From contig NMRB01000209.1 of NCBI GenBank assembly GCA_002633025.1, positions 257,128-321,127 on the forward strand: DNA of 64,000 nucleotides, given 5' to 3'. Position 1 is the stretch's first letter; every line of letters starts with the position of its first letter. This DNA comes from Notospermus geniculatus (lineage: Eukaryota > Nemertea > Pilidiophora > Heteronemertea > Lineidae). Shown here in pieces: positions 1 through 12,173 of this stretch. The position numbers and the translations under genes are program-made. The notes below the pieces were generated by a model. The model was given only the letters and a program-made list of their open reading frames with translations. It made no database searches and was not told the origin of the DNA.

Positions 1-263
1 GATTTAGTCATCCGTAAATTATTCACACGACAGCATGCCATTTTCACGTCACTTTTTTAAGCGGGGTTCATTGGCGCACGGATCCGGTCCGTTTTCAGTC
101 CGTTTGCCCCTAGTTTTCCGGATACGACAACGCGAAAGTCAATTTGACCGATTTTTCCGGACCTGAACCGGACCGGACGAACCTGAACCTGAACCGGACG
201 AAATCCGTGTTCGAAAAAAATCGACGGATAATGTAGTTCTCCTGAACGTATGACTACTTGAGG

Positions 264-333
264 CTGGTCTCCTGTCCTCGAGCCGCTCCGCGAATACGGG
301 TTTTCGCTGAGCGGCTCGAGGACAGGGGACCAG
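264..333. repeat. hairpin
   Basis: The arms CTGGTCTCCTGTCCTCGAG and CTCGAGGACAGGGGACCAG are about 24 bases each with a 22-base loop. Confidence 0.6.
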
Positions 334-2107
334 TTTTGATCGTTCTGAGATTAAGATTATCACCCGGCTCTGTTGCCTCACTTAGCCTATAAGATACGAC
401 GGAGGATATGTCTTAGGCCCTGTTTTGAGATGATGAATTTCGATGTTATCTCCTTCCATAAAGCTCTACACGGAGAGTGAAATGCGCTACACTTTCTATT
501 TCATAACCGAAACATATGACCTGGGCCGCTAAACTATAAGCCGGTGGTTTCCAAAATCTACATCCCTCGCCCAGCCTCCAGTCACATCCTCACGGCAACT
601 TTAATTGTGAGAGAAAATGTGTACAGCCCATCATCCTATTCATCCTCTCCATTAAATAAACTAGAGGATGGCAAAATCCATTGTCTCATTGTTTTCTTCA
701 CCCAACCGATTGTATGGTCCCATATGTTCAAGATGGCCGCCGCACGCGGCTCCATTGTTGGGCCCGGTATAATCAACTGTGCCAATTAAATACTAAATAG
801 GAAGGCACCAAATATCAAAAGGCGGACATTAGCTAATTTCGTCGAATATTTCCTCGATTAATTCCAGCGTAAATCGCTTCTGTATTGTGTTGTTGACAAT
901 GTGTAGCATCTCTCAGCAGACGACACGGGAGGAAGTAAAACGCGGATCAAACATCGGTGTTGGTCATTCAAAAACCCGGACCGGAACTGAAGATTTCATG
1001 GAATGATTAAGAAACGTGGCGAATAAAAGCTGGTTTAGTAATTAAGGCTTTTGACTGGCGTTCAGTTCCGAAACGGATAAGTTAGACACTAAATCCAAGT
1101 TAATACCTTCGTTTTTGACATCATTGTTCATTTTTAATCTTCCAGCGTCGGAGACGGGTTCCATGCCCCAGCTTTAACCTCGCCATATGTCTCCCTCTAG
1201 TGACGTCACTCAAGACACTTCAGCATAATTAACTCAAATTAACGCCTTTGTTGTATTTAGATGGAAAGAAAAGATAATTTAAAGCTTCGAAACGCGAGGG
1301 CAGTCAAAATATCAACAATCCCATTAAAATAATTGGCAAGAACCGTTCAAACTAATGAAATTTAATGATTCCAGTTAAGAGTTCTCATCAATTCTTCGGC
1401 ACCCCCCCCCCCAAAAAAAACAAATCAAGTTTTGATAATTGGTTGTATAAATTAAAATATGGTGGAAAATTTTAGAACCGTGGGCACAATTATTAGTCTC
1501 GGAAAGAAGTTTTTCAAAGAAAAGCAAAATCAAGAAAAAATGCGACTGCCTTTATTTTATAAACACAACATGCAGTAGGCTACTTCGAATCATTATGGCG
1601 ATAGTTCGACGCAGCGTATGCAAATCAGTCATTTGTTATTCTAGATTAACACAGAAAACAGTGAATTAATTAGCATGAAGTGTTGAAAATCAACAAAGTG
1701 CCTACAGTGCATACATCTTATTTCACTCAGTTAATAATAGGAATGAATAAACAATATGATGTGTCACTCTTATCACTGTCCTCTAACATTCCACTCAACA
1801 TCTCAATACATTCCTGAATTGTCTCCCCATCTCACAGATGACGCGGATTCCCGGGACGTGGGCTTCTCTCATACTAATTAGACTCTTGCTAATTAGGATT
1901 TTGCTAATTAAAACATGATTGAGACTGTTCACGCTCTCGAGACGAACTTCATCGCACAGAGTGATGAATTTTCTAGAACAAATAGACAAGCAAATAAAAC
2001 ATATCGACTTCTTTCTGCCGCAAGAGTTTTCTATAGTTTCATTTAAGTAAATTAGTGGAATTCAGTGTTGGGGTTGGCAATGATGATGACGGCCCATTTT
2101 ATTTGCT
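334..2107. other. non-coding, nothing recognised
   Basis: Only short spurious open frames occur. A C10/A8 homopolymer junction lies near 1404-1421. Confidence 0.5.
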
Positions 2108-2203
2108 AAACTCGATCCCACGCAGTTGTGTATCGCGCCCTCTTCGATTTACCAGCGGGTAAACCGAAGGGGGCGCGGTACACAACTGCGTATAGGGAGT
2201 TTA
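2108..2203. mobile_element. hairpin MITE, GTGTACCGCGCCC family
   Basis: The arms CGCAGTTGTGTATCGCGCCC and GGGCGCGGTACACAACTGCG surround a short GTTTACC-type loop, with AAACTC and GAGTTT outside. A related half-copy starts the element at 34404. Confidence 0.55.
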
Positions 2204-2810
2204 ATTATTGGCTACATGCAGGGCCTACTTGCGGAGATATCGGCCGAAAACTTCGCGCCAGTCGGATGCGGAATGAAGTGTAGGCCTACTTGTCAAATGC
2301 ATGAGCTACCGCTATGTGATTTATGTTCAACGATAATGCCCCGCTTTCACTTTCGCTACGAATGTCCCGAATCGCCCCAAATCTGAAATTGTCGAAATTC
2401 GTGGCTAATCCGGTTGAAAAATATGCCGAATGTCAAGAATGGGTTAAGGAACAAGTACGAATTCAAAGAATCATGTAAGAATTGTAGGAATAAGGTACAT
2501 GTACGACTCACTTACGAATATTCGTGGCCGATTCGTACTTGATTCGTAACTACACTCGAGACATTCATGCCAGTGTTTCGGGGTGTTTTCGGCGTGGGTC
2601 CACGAATTTGATGGAGACACGAATGGCCAAGAATAGCCCAGAATTGCAAAAGAATCGATTGCGAAGCTGTTACGGACGGTAAGAAAGGGTTACGAAGTGT
2701 TTACGATACATCTACGAATTTGAAATTCGTGAACCCTCCCACGAAAGTTTTTGACAAACAAAAACTTTCGTGGTCGCTCGACGAACTCAAGCGACCTGTA
2801 CGAATGTAAA
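2204..2810. other. non-coding, TACGAAT-rich stretch
   Basis: The words ACGAATT and TACGAAT recur irregularly through here and on to about 3070, suggesting a decayed repeat. No coding frame is credible. Confidence 0.35.
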
Positions 2811-2987
2811 GCCCAGTTCACACTGCCACGATTCCGACCACGATGCCTCTACGAATCCTCTGAAATATTTTCGTAGAGGGATCGTGGCCTTAGTGATCTG
2901 TAGGAAGGCATCACGAAGCCTATAGGAACACCACGAAAGCATTTCGTAGAGGCATCGTGGTCGGAATCGTGGCAGTGTGAACTGGGC
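2811..2987. mobile_element. MITE with 44-bp inverted ends
   Basis: GCCCAGTTCACACTGCCACG at the left and CGTGGCAGTGTGAACTGGGC at the right continue inward, almost exactly, for about 44 bases. Confidence 0.7.
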
Positions 2988-3503
2988 TGGATCATTTAAG
3001 AACTGCAAAAACGTTTGAGAATTATCTACGAACCGGACAAATTGACGATTCAGGACGATTCGGGATATTCGTATAGCGTGTGAAAGCGTGGCATAAACTG
3101 GCGCGCATACCAATTCCTTGCTCATCACTTTCTCCTCCTTGTCAAAGTTGCAAAAGTTGCTGTCTTGAGTTCTGCATCAATGTCAGCTACACCATCTGAA
3201 AATGTTTGCGCAAGAAATGAACAGCACGTAAGAACAACACTCATGCCGGCAGCTGCCGCGTTTGCCGTTTGCGGTCCACATAAAATATTTACCTTCTAAA
3301 TTCGCGATCATAGAAAAGCTAGATTCCATCAAAGTTACAATTACACTGAGCAAACTGTGCGGGGCTCTTGTGGTCTCTGCGGTATAGCGGACCCATGCTT
3401 CAACAGCAAATCTATTAAATTACCGGATTTTTTACTCGTTGGAGTGTTTCCTTCTGCCCGTTTTGGCCACTGTTATGCATCAACGCCGGGCATCAAGTGA
3501 TCC

Positions 3504-4100
3504 GCGGACACCTTAATTGTCATCCATCCTGATTCAATGTTATTACTTGCTGAGAATATATGAATAATTTCCGATAATCATTTAGGGTAACAAGCTGAAA
3601 AAATGCCGCGGTACCATCTCTAACGCTAAACACTTGGTGGCGAAAAGGTTTGCTCAGTCATCGTGGTGAAATTGGATCCCGTTTGAGAATCTATCGACGA
3701 CGCGCATCTCCGCGCATCGTGACGTGTTTAAAAATCAAACCAAGAAACATTTAATAAAATGTCAGATTACATTGATAACGGAAGATTAATACGCGCCCGT
3801 GATAACACTTCATCCGAGGCAAACAGCACGTGAGGACGCATCTCCCCCCATCATTACCAAGCGATCGGGAAGATGGCACTACAATGGATCCTGTCGGACA
3901 TGATTACTTATAATTTCTTTGAGAGTTCCTTAAGATCGGTAGGAATTTACCCAGTTATTCTGGATGACTGCTCATGAGCCTTGGAAATGGGCACGGGAGT
4001 GCCGGTGGACTGTCCGAAGCGCCCGAGGCCGCGGACGGGAATTGCATGCGGCATGATCTGCATTTGGCATCCGGAATGCGCACAACAAATATTTTACCGG
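3504..4100 (+). repeat. direct duplication, unit 1
   Basis: It starts GCGGACACCTTAATTGTC and runs for about 597 bases, nearly identical to 4479-5074, offset 975. Open frames inside it are not conserved between the two copies, so it does not look coding. Confidence 0.85.
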
Positions 4101-4167
4101 AACCCACTGTCGCGTTTTCCGCCGCGGTTTCATCACTTCCCGACAAATCCTTTGTTATTTTCTCGGT

Positions 4168-4337
4168 CCGCTCCCATTTTGAGAAATATCGCCCGAAAAA
4201 TCAGACAAAATGTCATGTCATTTTAAGAAAATTTCTCAAAATGCGAAAAAAATTTCTCCCAATTTCAGAAATTGAAAAATTCGCGTAAAATGCCAAAATT
4301 TCCCACTTCTTATTTTCCACTTTTATTTCTTACTCCC
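4168..4337. mobile_element. partial MITE, GGGAGTAAGAAA family
   Basis: It matches the right two-thirds of 5715-5955, ending TTTCTTACTCCC. The left arm is missing. Confidence 0.55.
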
Positions 4338-4478
4338 TTCGGCGGGTGATTTCGTCCACGAACTTCGTAACCATCTAGCTGTGTTTCCACGAGGCGTTTG
4401 CGGGCGCGGATTAGGAGGCGGGCGCGGGTGGAAAAAAATCGATCCAGCGTATTTCCCTTTAGTTATTTCACTCGCACA

Positions 4479-5074
4479 GCGGACACCTTAATTGTCATCC
4501 ATCCTGATTCAATGTTATTACTTGCTGAGAATATATGAATAATTTCCGATAATCATTTAGGGTAACAAGCCGAAAAAATGCCGCGGTACCATCTCTAACG
4601 CTAAACACTTGGTGGCGAAAAGGTTTGCTCAGTCATCGTGGTGAAATTGGATCCACGTTTGAGAATCCATCGACACCGCGCATCTCCGCGCATCGTGACG
4701 TGTTTAAAAATCAAACCAAGAAACATTTAATAAAATGTCAGATTACATTGATAGCAGAAGATTAATACGCGCCCGTGATAACACTTCATCGGAGGCGAAC
4801 AGCACGTGAGGACGCATCTCCCCCATCATTACCAAGCGATCGGCAAGATGGCACTACAATGGATCCTGTCGGACATGATTACTTATAATTTCTTTGAGAG
4901 TTCCTTAAGATCGGTAGGAATTTACCCAGTTATTCTGGATGACTGCTCATGAGGCTTGGAAATGGGCACCGGAGTGCCGGTGGACTGTCCGAAGCGCCCG
5001 AGGCCGCGGACGGGAATTGCATGCGGCATGTTCTGCATTTGGCATCCGAATGCGCACAGCAAATATTTTGCTGG
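4479..5074 (+). repeat. direct duplication, unit 2
   Basis: This is the second copy of 3504-4100, with scattered substitutions and small indels. The sequence between the units includes a partial MITE (4168-4337). Confidence 0.85.
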
Positions 5075-5309
5075 TGTAACGTCTATCGGCGTTTCTGTGT
5101 GTGAATGTTTCCCCTCATTGTACTGCCCTATTGAACAAGTCATGGCCCGTATTGTAGAAGCCTCCTTTACTCTAACTCTCTAATACATGTACTTTTGTAT
5201 TCTGCCCTGAAAACAATAGTTAAAGGTAAACCTCAGAGTTAAGCGGCGAAAAAGTTCTTTTTTCCATCCTGGCCATCTTCCGACCACTTTGAAAAAAAAT
5301 CTTTCGTGC

Positions 5310-5471
5310 TTAAAGGGCCTCTAGAGGCAGCTCGCCATTAGGCTACTATCAGTACCGGTTCTTCAGCTAGGCGGCGCCACTTTAACGTTAATCACCAATA
5401 CGAGGTATTGAACCTGGGTTTTCCCCGGGGTTTTCCCCAGCCATGCTGGGCTGCCTCTAGAGGCCCTTTAA
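5310..5471. mobile_element. 162-bp TTAA-flanked inverted-repeat element
   Basis: Ends TTAAAGGGCCTCTAGAGGC and GCCTCTAGAGGCCCTTTAA are inverted. A copy of identical length and opposite orientation is at 55648-55809. TTAA at both edges would fit a piggyBac-type target site. Confidence 0.7.
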
Positions 5472-5714
5472 GGGAGCTTCTAGAATACGGCCCAATGTCT
5501 CTCTAGCTGTCTGTTGTCACGACGACGTTCCCATTACAAAAGAGACACTGAAAAAGGGGAACATTGGCAGACGTTACACCGGCTGGGGATGAGGTTCTCT
5601 TGCACGACCTCACATTGAAAGCAGCTTACCATTTAGTACACAAGCCCTGACTTTAACAAAAGGGACTCTTTCCAAGACATCTCCACCACCATTCACGACC
5701 AATGTTCCGGCAAA

Positions 5715-5955
5715 GGGAGTAAGAAAGTGGAAAATAAGAAGTGGGAAATTTTGGCATTTTGCGCGAATTTTTCAAGTTCTCAATTTTTTTCCCATTTTGA
5801 GAAATATCGCCCGAAAAATTTGACAAAATGTCATGTCATTTTAAGAAAATTTCTCAAAATGGGAAATTTTTTTCTCCCAATTTGAGAAATTGAAAAAATC
5901 GCGCAAAATCCCAAAATCTCCCACCTCTTATTTTCCACTTTTATTTCTTACTCCC
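5715..5955. mobile_element. MITE, GGGAGTAAGAAA family, full copy
   Basis: The inverted arms are about 70 bases, GGGAGTAAGAAAGTGGAAAA at the left and its near complement ending TTTCTTACTCCC at the right. Confidence 0.65.
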
Positions 5956-6531
5956 TTCGGCGGGTGATTTCGTCAGTCCGCGAACTTTGTAACCATCTAA
6001 AAAGGGTTCAACGCCTACTTGAGGGTAGAGCCGACCTTTTCTCGGGACCGAAATTGGCAGCAGGACAGGAATGCCAAGCGTAATTCATATCATACCATGC
6101 CATAGAATCTTTGTTTTCCCTCTCTGTCTCTATTGATCATCATGTTTTCTTTGAGTTTTATGATGGCGCGATGTCAGAAAAGATATTCCTCTTGACTGAG
6201 ATCTCACAATAGATACTCCTCTCAAGCACCGGACCATCATTATTGGGATCTAACGCATGTCATTTTGGTCACTTATAATTACAATAATGGATTACCATGG
6301 AAACTTGACCCCTGACCCCTGTCGGCTTCTCCCGCGAATTTGATTAACAAGGCTTGATAAAGGAACTGTATTGCTGATAGATGGTTCTCTGATAATAGAG
6401 TAATGATTGGACTTGATTGGGGTGGGATGGGAATGGTGTGATAAAAGCATGTCAACATAATTCACTTGGTTTTGCATCTGCTTGGCAGAACATCGGCTCA
6501 AGAATTGGGGGGAGGGGAATGGGGGGGGGAT

Positions 6532-7080
6532 AAAGGACAATTCGTACCCCGAAAAATTCGTACCAAACAATAGTACCTGGACAATCAGTACCTTGGACAA
6601 TTAGTGCCAAGGACAATTAGTAGAACTCGTATCTGGGACAGTTCGTACTTGAGAATTCGTACTTAGGAAAATTCGTACTTACATGTAAGACAATTCGCAC
6701 CTAGGACAACTCGTACCTCGGACAATTCGCACTTAAGACAATACATAGGTCTACTTAATACCATGGTCTCTACGACAACTTGCACCTTGGACAATTAGTA
6801 CCAAGGACAATTAGAGAGGACAACTCGTACCTAGGGCAACTCGTACCTAGTACAATTAGGAACTAGGAACTGCTTAGCCTATTTACTAGTTCCTTATTGG
6901 GGCAATTTTGAATAGGGAACTAGGAACTAGGAACTAGGAACCAACTTCCTATACCCGTACTTGAGACAATTCGTAGGCCGACCTAAGACGGTCGGCCCTA
7001 AAGACAACTCGTACCTTGTACCCGTACCCGGATAATTCGTACCTAGGACGATTTGTACCAGAAGGACAACTGAATTCGTC
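6532..7080 (+). repeat. degenerate minisatellite, GGACAATTCGTACC unit
   Basis: About 25 imperfect units of roughly 16-25 bases built on GGACAA(T/C)TCGTACC. A run of GGAACTA units sits at 6866-6940. Confidence 0.65.
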
Positions 7081-8090
7081 CCAGAACCGGAATTAGCTGC
7101 CGTTTGTCAGACATCAGCGCATAAGGGAAGCTACATGTATTTCGTCTGACGTCACACCTTTTCCGGACCTGTTGTAAGATGTAATATCAAGAATTGATTG
7201 AGCAATTTGGTTAAAATAATTACACCACGTGATGGCACGGCTCACCACCTGTTCTATACCGTGAATGACGGACAAAATGAAAAGCGTGGAAAGTGATTCG
7301 TGACTTATCCTCTTTATGTGACAAGTTGTATTATTTGGGCCGAAATTAATTAACACCAATCACTTGTGTGTACCTACTCAAATCAGGAGAGGAACGCGGG
7401 TCCTTCATTATCCCATCATTTACCAGTAGCATGAAGCCATTAGAGCATTGTTGACACTGTTGAAAGTTGTGTTACCCGCATCAAATGGTGCAATCATCCA
7501 CATCTCAATCTGTCGTCTGCATCGACTGTAAATACCACCTCAAAACCTCAATTTTCAGTAGGAAATATTATAGCATTTAGATTACATTTAATAGTATTAG
7601 TAAAGTCGTCTACCAATTTCGCATATTTTCGACCCCAACCGGAGTCTTCCTCAGGCACTTTCTAGTAGAGATCCCAGAAGTGAATCTCCGAATTTGCGCG
7701 GAAATTCGGAGACGACTTTACTTCATTTTGTATGTCGTTTTTTGTGCTCTATGTTGGATAGGCCTATCTATAGATTTACATTTAACAGTACTTGGAGACT
7801 GGACTTGTTTGATACAAATGACATTCGTCGAGGACTGAAATCGCCTTCACCCATTCACCAGGCGTCCCTCGTCGCAGCGACTGACAAAACTGGGTGAGAG
7901 ACAAAGACAAAACCACCTCTCCGGCATTGGACACATTAGGAGACCTTGTAGACAAGACTTGGGCAACAACTTTATTTGATCATTGGATTAAACACTTTTC
8001 TCCGAAAACGATTGGCTGTGCAAAACTGTTTTTTGTATCCGGATTAAAACGTGGTTCGTCGGCACACGGTTTGTCCGATTCAAGTCCGTA
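7081..8090. other. non-coding, nothing recognised
   Basis: A short local repeat of CGAATTTGCGCGGAAATTCG type lies near 7687-7712. No gene is supported. Confidence 0.4.
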
Positions 8091-8246
8091 AAGGCCAAGC
8101 GCACATTTGCGGCAAAACTCAATGCGGCAGGGGTGTTTTATAAAATCGACTGACCCGGCTGAACGACGAGTCGACAGCGTTGGGTCAGTCGACTTTAGAA
8201 ACACCCCTGCTGCATTGGGTTTTGCCGCAAATGTGCGCTTGGCCTT
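8091..8246. mobile_element. hairpin element, GGCCAAGCGCACATTTGCGG family, copy 1
   Basis: AAGGCCAAGCGCACATTTGC at the left is inverted at the right (AAATGTGCGCTTGGCCTT), and the inverted match continues through GTCGACTGACCC to the centre. Confidence 0.75.
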
Positions 8247-8334
8247 AAAAATAGATATTATTGACTTTTGCGTTTTCGTATCCGCCGGAAAACTAGGGGC
8301 AAACGAACTGGATCCTTGCGCCAATCAATCACCA

Positions 8335-8485
8335 GGCCAAGCGCACACTTGCGGCAAAACTCAATGAGGGGTATTTTATAAAATCGACTGACCCGGCTGA
8401 ACGACGAGCCGACAGCGATGGGTCAGTCGACTTTAAAAACACCCCTGCCGCATTGAGTTTTGCCGCAAATGTGCGCTTGGCCTTA
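8335..8485. mobile_element. hairpin element, GGCCAAGCGCAC family, copy 2
   Basis: Same family and orientation as copy 1, 89 bases downstream. Confidence 0.75.
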
Positions 8486-8512
8486 AACGGGATATTAGCG
8501 GTGACTCATATC

Positions 8513-8664
8513 AGCAAATTTGCGGCAAAACTCAATGCGGTATGGGGTGTTTTTAAAGTCGACTGACCCACCGCTGTCGACTTGTCATTCAGTCGGGCAG
8601 TCGATTTTAAAAACATCCCTACCCGTACCGCATTGAGTTTTGCCGCAAATGTGCGCTTTGGCCT
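8513..8664. mobile_element. hairpin element, GGCCAAGCGCAC family, copy 3
   Basis: This copy is more diverged and inverted in its centre; its outer left end is missing. Confidence 0.65.
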
Positions 8665-10339
8665 AACACAGGAGCGCTAGTTAATGCAATTGTTGCCAAA
8701 AACTCCCGGCTGCTAATGCGAAGGAAGTCAAAATCCAGTTTAAACAAGGCGGAGGAGGAATCGCCGGAATCGAGTTTGTTTTTCACCACCGGACATCAGA
8801 TTCAGGAGCCTGTAACAAGCCATTTGCTACAACAATGGGCGGCCACGGGAATCACCACACCCTGGGGTCAAACTAACACCCAACATCAAATCTCCCAGCA
8901 CACTAACTTCTTCTCTCCCTCCCTCCCCCTCCGTCACCGCAAATTATCATTATATTATTAGCTGTAAGACTCTGACAAGCAAATGCCACCAATGTCTATA
9001 ATTACTTCCAATTAGATCTGAGGGGCCGGACCGGAGCACCTGATCCACTAATGGACCATGATTGCAGCATCCTTCCAGCCTCCGAGGATAATTAAAAGGT
9101 GGATTTGATATCATTGAGTAGCGAAAGTGATTATATAAGGTTGGTGAACAATTTTCATATCTACGCAATCTGTCGGGTAGTATCATTCCATATCTGTGGT
9201 AGGGATGGGAGATCGACCATGGCTTCTTTATTTTGGTGACCTTGGCGGCCACACCCTCTGGTCATTTTCTGAGACAACCAAGGACAGAATCCATGCATGT
9301 TGACCATTGAAAAGGAGGGTAAAAGGGACCCAAAAAGAGCGTTTTGGGGCCTACTCTGAAAAAGAAGGAAAGTTCAGCAACCGTTGGTGTCAAAAATAGA
9401 TAAGTGAGTGACGCTCGCTTGCCTATTTTTGTTGGTATATTTAAAAGACATGTTTTGAAAAGCAGACATTTTCAGTTCATGAAGGTGAATTTCACTGACG
9501 AAGTTGATATTTGTCAAATGATCAAAGCGTGACCTTTTGTTGAAAGCCAGAAGGCTAAATGGCAACAAGACAACATTTTACCAAGTTTGTTTGAAAAATT
9601 ATGACGCTAAAATTGATGATGTCCAAATAATAAGCTCTTAATCACAAAACACTTTCACAGGATGTTGAAGTTAGCCCCAGCAAAAATAGATAAGAGAGGC
9701 TATTTTTGGTTCTAGTAATACTTAGAAAATGATTGCCACACCTTTTTGAAGATCAACTGTTTATTGGTCCGAGGACCCGATACAAATTTTTAAAAACAAT
9801 GCAAACCACACAGTCAAACAGTGCCAAACAATATCAACAAAATAGAAGACAAAAATAAATGCACATAACACAAGGTAAAGCCATGATAAAGAGCATCACC
9901 ATACACTGTGGACCAAATTCATGGATCTGAAAGCTGACAGGTATCCTGTCCTTTCTCTATTCTTATATTATTATGTCTGGAATATGAAACCAGTCACCTG
10001 AGCTCTGTAGACTCTCCAGGGCTATGTGAATAGGCCCAAGGATGTTTCAAGGTCCTAGAGGCCCTCAAACGTGTACGGGTATATTTCTTGGTAAACATGC
10101 CTTTTCTATCACACTACTAACAAAGTCCCTTGAGAAATACATTGTATGTAAACCACAACAAACATCAATAAAATGCAAACAAGACAAAATGGAAGCAGTG
10201 GACTTGCAAACTATCATAAAATAAATAGGCATGCATATAGCATCATGATCAGCAAAATACATGTACCACTCAGCATGAGATTTCAGTCAAAAAACAAAAT
10301 AAACTGGAAAACATGCCTGAAATAGAAATGGTACTATAA

Positions 10340-10713
10340 GGCCAGATAAAAAAAATCTTTAGTTTAGCATCATCTCCCGCGTAAAATTTTCTTGCCGCCT
10401 CAAAAATTTTTTATATTTTTTTTTCATTTTTTTCCTCCTAGTTTTACCATTTTAGCACAAACTCTGACGATCCTCAATAGGGCCATGACTTGTATTAGCT
10501 GTTTGAAATAAAAACATTTCGTTTTCAGTTCTTAAATGTTTCTAATGGTTTGTTCCTAAGGGTTTGTATGGGAGTTGCTTGTATGGAAGCTGCAAAGCTT
10601 CAAATCTCTTTCGATGATCATATTTCAGTATGAAAAATAAAAAATAAAAAAACCCTCCTCACTTTTCTTACAAGTATGACTGATGCTAAACTAAACATTA
10701 TTTTTATATGGCC
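10340..10713. mobile_element. 374-bp MITE with TAA target site (Harbinger-like)
   Basis: It occurs in copy A and is absent from copy B near 15912. Ends GGCCAGATAAAA and TTTTATATGGCC are inverted repeats, continued by AGTTTAGCATCA against TGATGCTAAACT. TAA lies on both sides and once in the empty copy. A 3-base TAA duplication is the PIF/Harbinger pattern. Confidence 0.7.
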
Positions 10714-11266
10714 TAACATTAAAGATATCACACTTGATATAATTTTGGTTGTACACAGAGTGCAAAAATATGACACTCATACTCTCAAAACAATATAAAT
10801 TGTTGCATAGGTTTTTGAGATTAATAATTGACAGTGTTCGTTCTCAACTTACGAGACATAAACCGGGTACACACAATTGAGCTAGAATAATTCGTTCACA
10901 AGGGTGAACTATCACAGCAGTTTGGTACGATGGGGGGGGGGGGGGGGGGANAGTCAAGGTAGATATATAAAACAATTGGAAAAAAACAGTTTAAAAAACT
11001 GTCCTATGTTTGCTTCTGCTATTATTATGACTTGAATACTGCAACAGGCACTTTATAGGAGTACGACTCCAAACTTCATAAATAAGAATTAACAGTAAGA
11101 TATAATCTGGCAAGATTCTGGACGGGTATAAAAAACTATCACAGGTGAGACATCTTTATTTCATCATGTAAACCTGAGGCAGAATTTGACTCAATTGATC
11201 TAAATCTCCCAAACATACGAAAAATATACTGTAAGTATCACAGCACTTTAGCTCTTCAATTTATTA

Positions 11267-11909
11267 AAGCTGAACTGCATGAACAAAAAGCCCGCATGCG
11301 GCGAGCAAGAGAAATGCTAACGCCCTGCAAACACCTCAAACGAAGGCTCAGAACGTGATAGACCCCGCGATGCCAGGAGGGCGCCACCTTATTTGCCTTC
11401 GGGCAACAGAGCTGTCAACATCTCCGGATACCGCTTACACTACTCAAAGAAAAAAAATTCAAGTCATTTTAGACGCGATTCGAACCGTCAACCTTCTGAT
11501 TTGTAATCCACCACTCTATCCATTCGGCCAACGAGCCAGCTGACAAGGACATGATTTGTGTTTGTCATAGACGTAGGCCTTCGCCTTACGTAATAATACT
11601 ACGAATGAGAGAAAACACGGGAAGCCACCAACAAGTTCGGTGTGGCCGAATGGGGAAGACGGTGGAACGAAGATAAAGGGTGCGGGTTCGATTCCCAGCT
11701 GGGTCAAAACTTTTTCTTTCAAAACAGTGTCCAGCAGGAGCTCACCAGAGGTTGTTGACACCTTGACAGCTCGAAGACAAATAAGGTGGCGCCCTCCTGG
11801 CGTCGTTGGGTCTATCATGTTCTGAGCCTTCGTTTGAGGTGTAGTTTGCAGGGCGTTAGCATTTCTCTTGCTCGTCGCATGGGGGCTTTTTGTTCATGCA
11901 GTTCAGCTT
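11267..11909. mobile_element. 643-bp foldback element with tRNA-like arms (TA target site)
   Basis: It is present only in duplication copy A. Copy B has the uninterrupted site around 16520-16530, so ends and the TA duplication are defined directly. The ends are long inverted repeats beginning AAGCTGAACTGCATGAAC. Each arm's inner end holds a tRNA-like Pol III promoter: minus strand about 11471-11543 (A-box-like TGGCCGAATGG, B-box GGTTCGAATCG) and plus strand about 11636-11706 (GTGGCCGAATGG, GGTTCGATTCC). The arms look like two tRNA-derived units fused head to head. Confidence 0.75.
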
Positions 11910-12130
11910 TAATTATCTTCCGATCCCTTCAGAAAGAGTTGTGAGGTTCTGCATTTGTCACAACCTCCAATGCTCAAGGCCTAAATTTACGAACATTTCA
12001 TACCATCATACCACTTCATACCAACATTTCAAACCATCACTTCATACCACCATTGGTACAGTTTGCCTAATAAAGCTTCTCAGAGTAAAAGGAGGTTGCC
12101 AAGCAGGACCAGCTGATATCCCACCTCACT

Positions 12131-12136
12131 TTTATT
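12131..12136 (-). terminator. poly(A) signal of the distal duplicated exon
   Basis: AATAAA on the minus strand, about 40 bases past the stop codon, at the same relative place as in the proximal copy. Confidence 0.5.
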
Positions 12137-12173
12137 CAAACAGTATAAAGTAGAAAAATATTGGCGATAATTA

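Noticed and set aside
3955-5183. Parallel open frames in the two duplicated units (MEMGTGVPVDCPKRPRPRTG)
   Set aside because: The frames diverge by frameshift between the copies and have no flanking gene structure.
6532-7080. CRISPR-like array
   Set aside because: The units are degenerate, have no constant repeat and no spacers, and the genome is eukaryotic.
10930-10950. Long G run as a regulatory G-quadruplex
   Set aside because: It is a single homopolymer of uncertain length next to an N in both duplication copies, so it is more likely a sequencing-limited mononucleotide run.
11471-11706. tRNA genes (B-box GGTTCGA words on both strands)
   Set aside because: Acceptor and anticodon stems do not fold properly and they sit inside a mobile foldback element; they are tRNA-derived, not tRNA genes.
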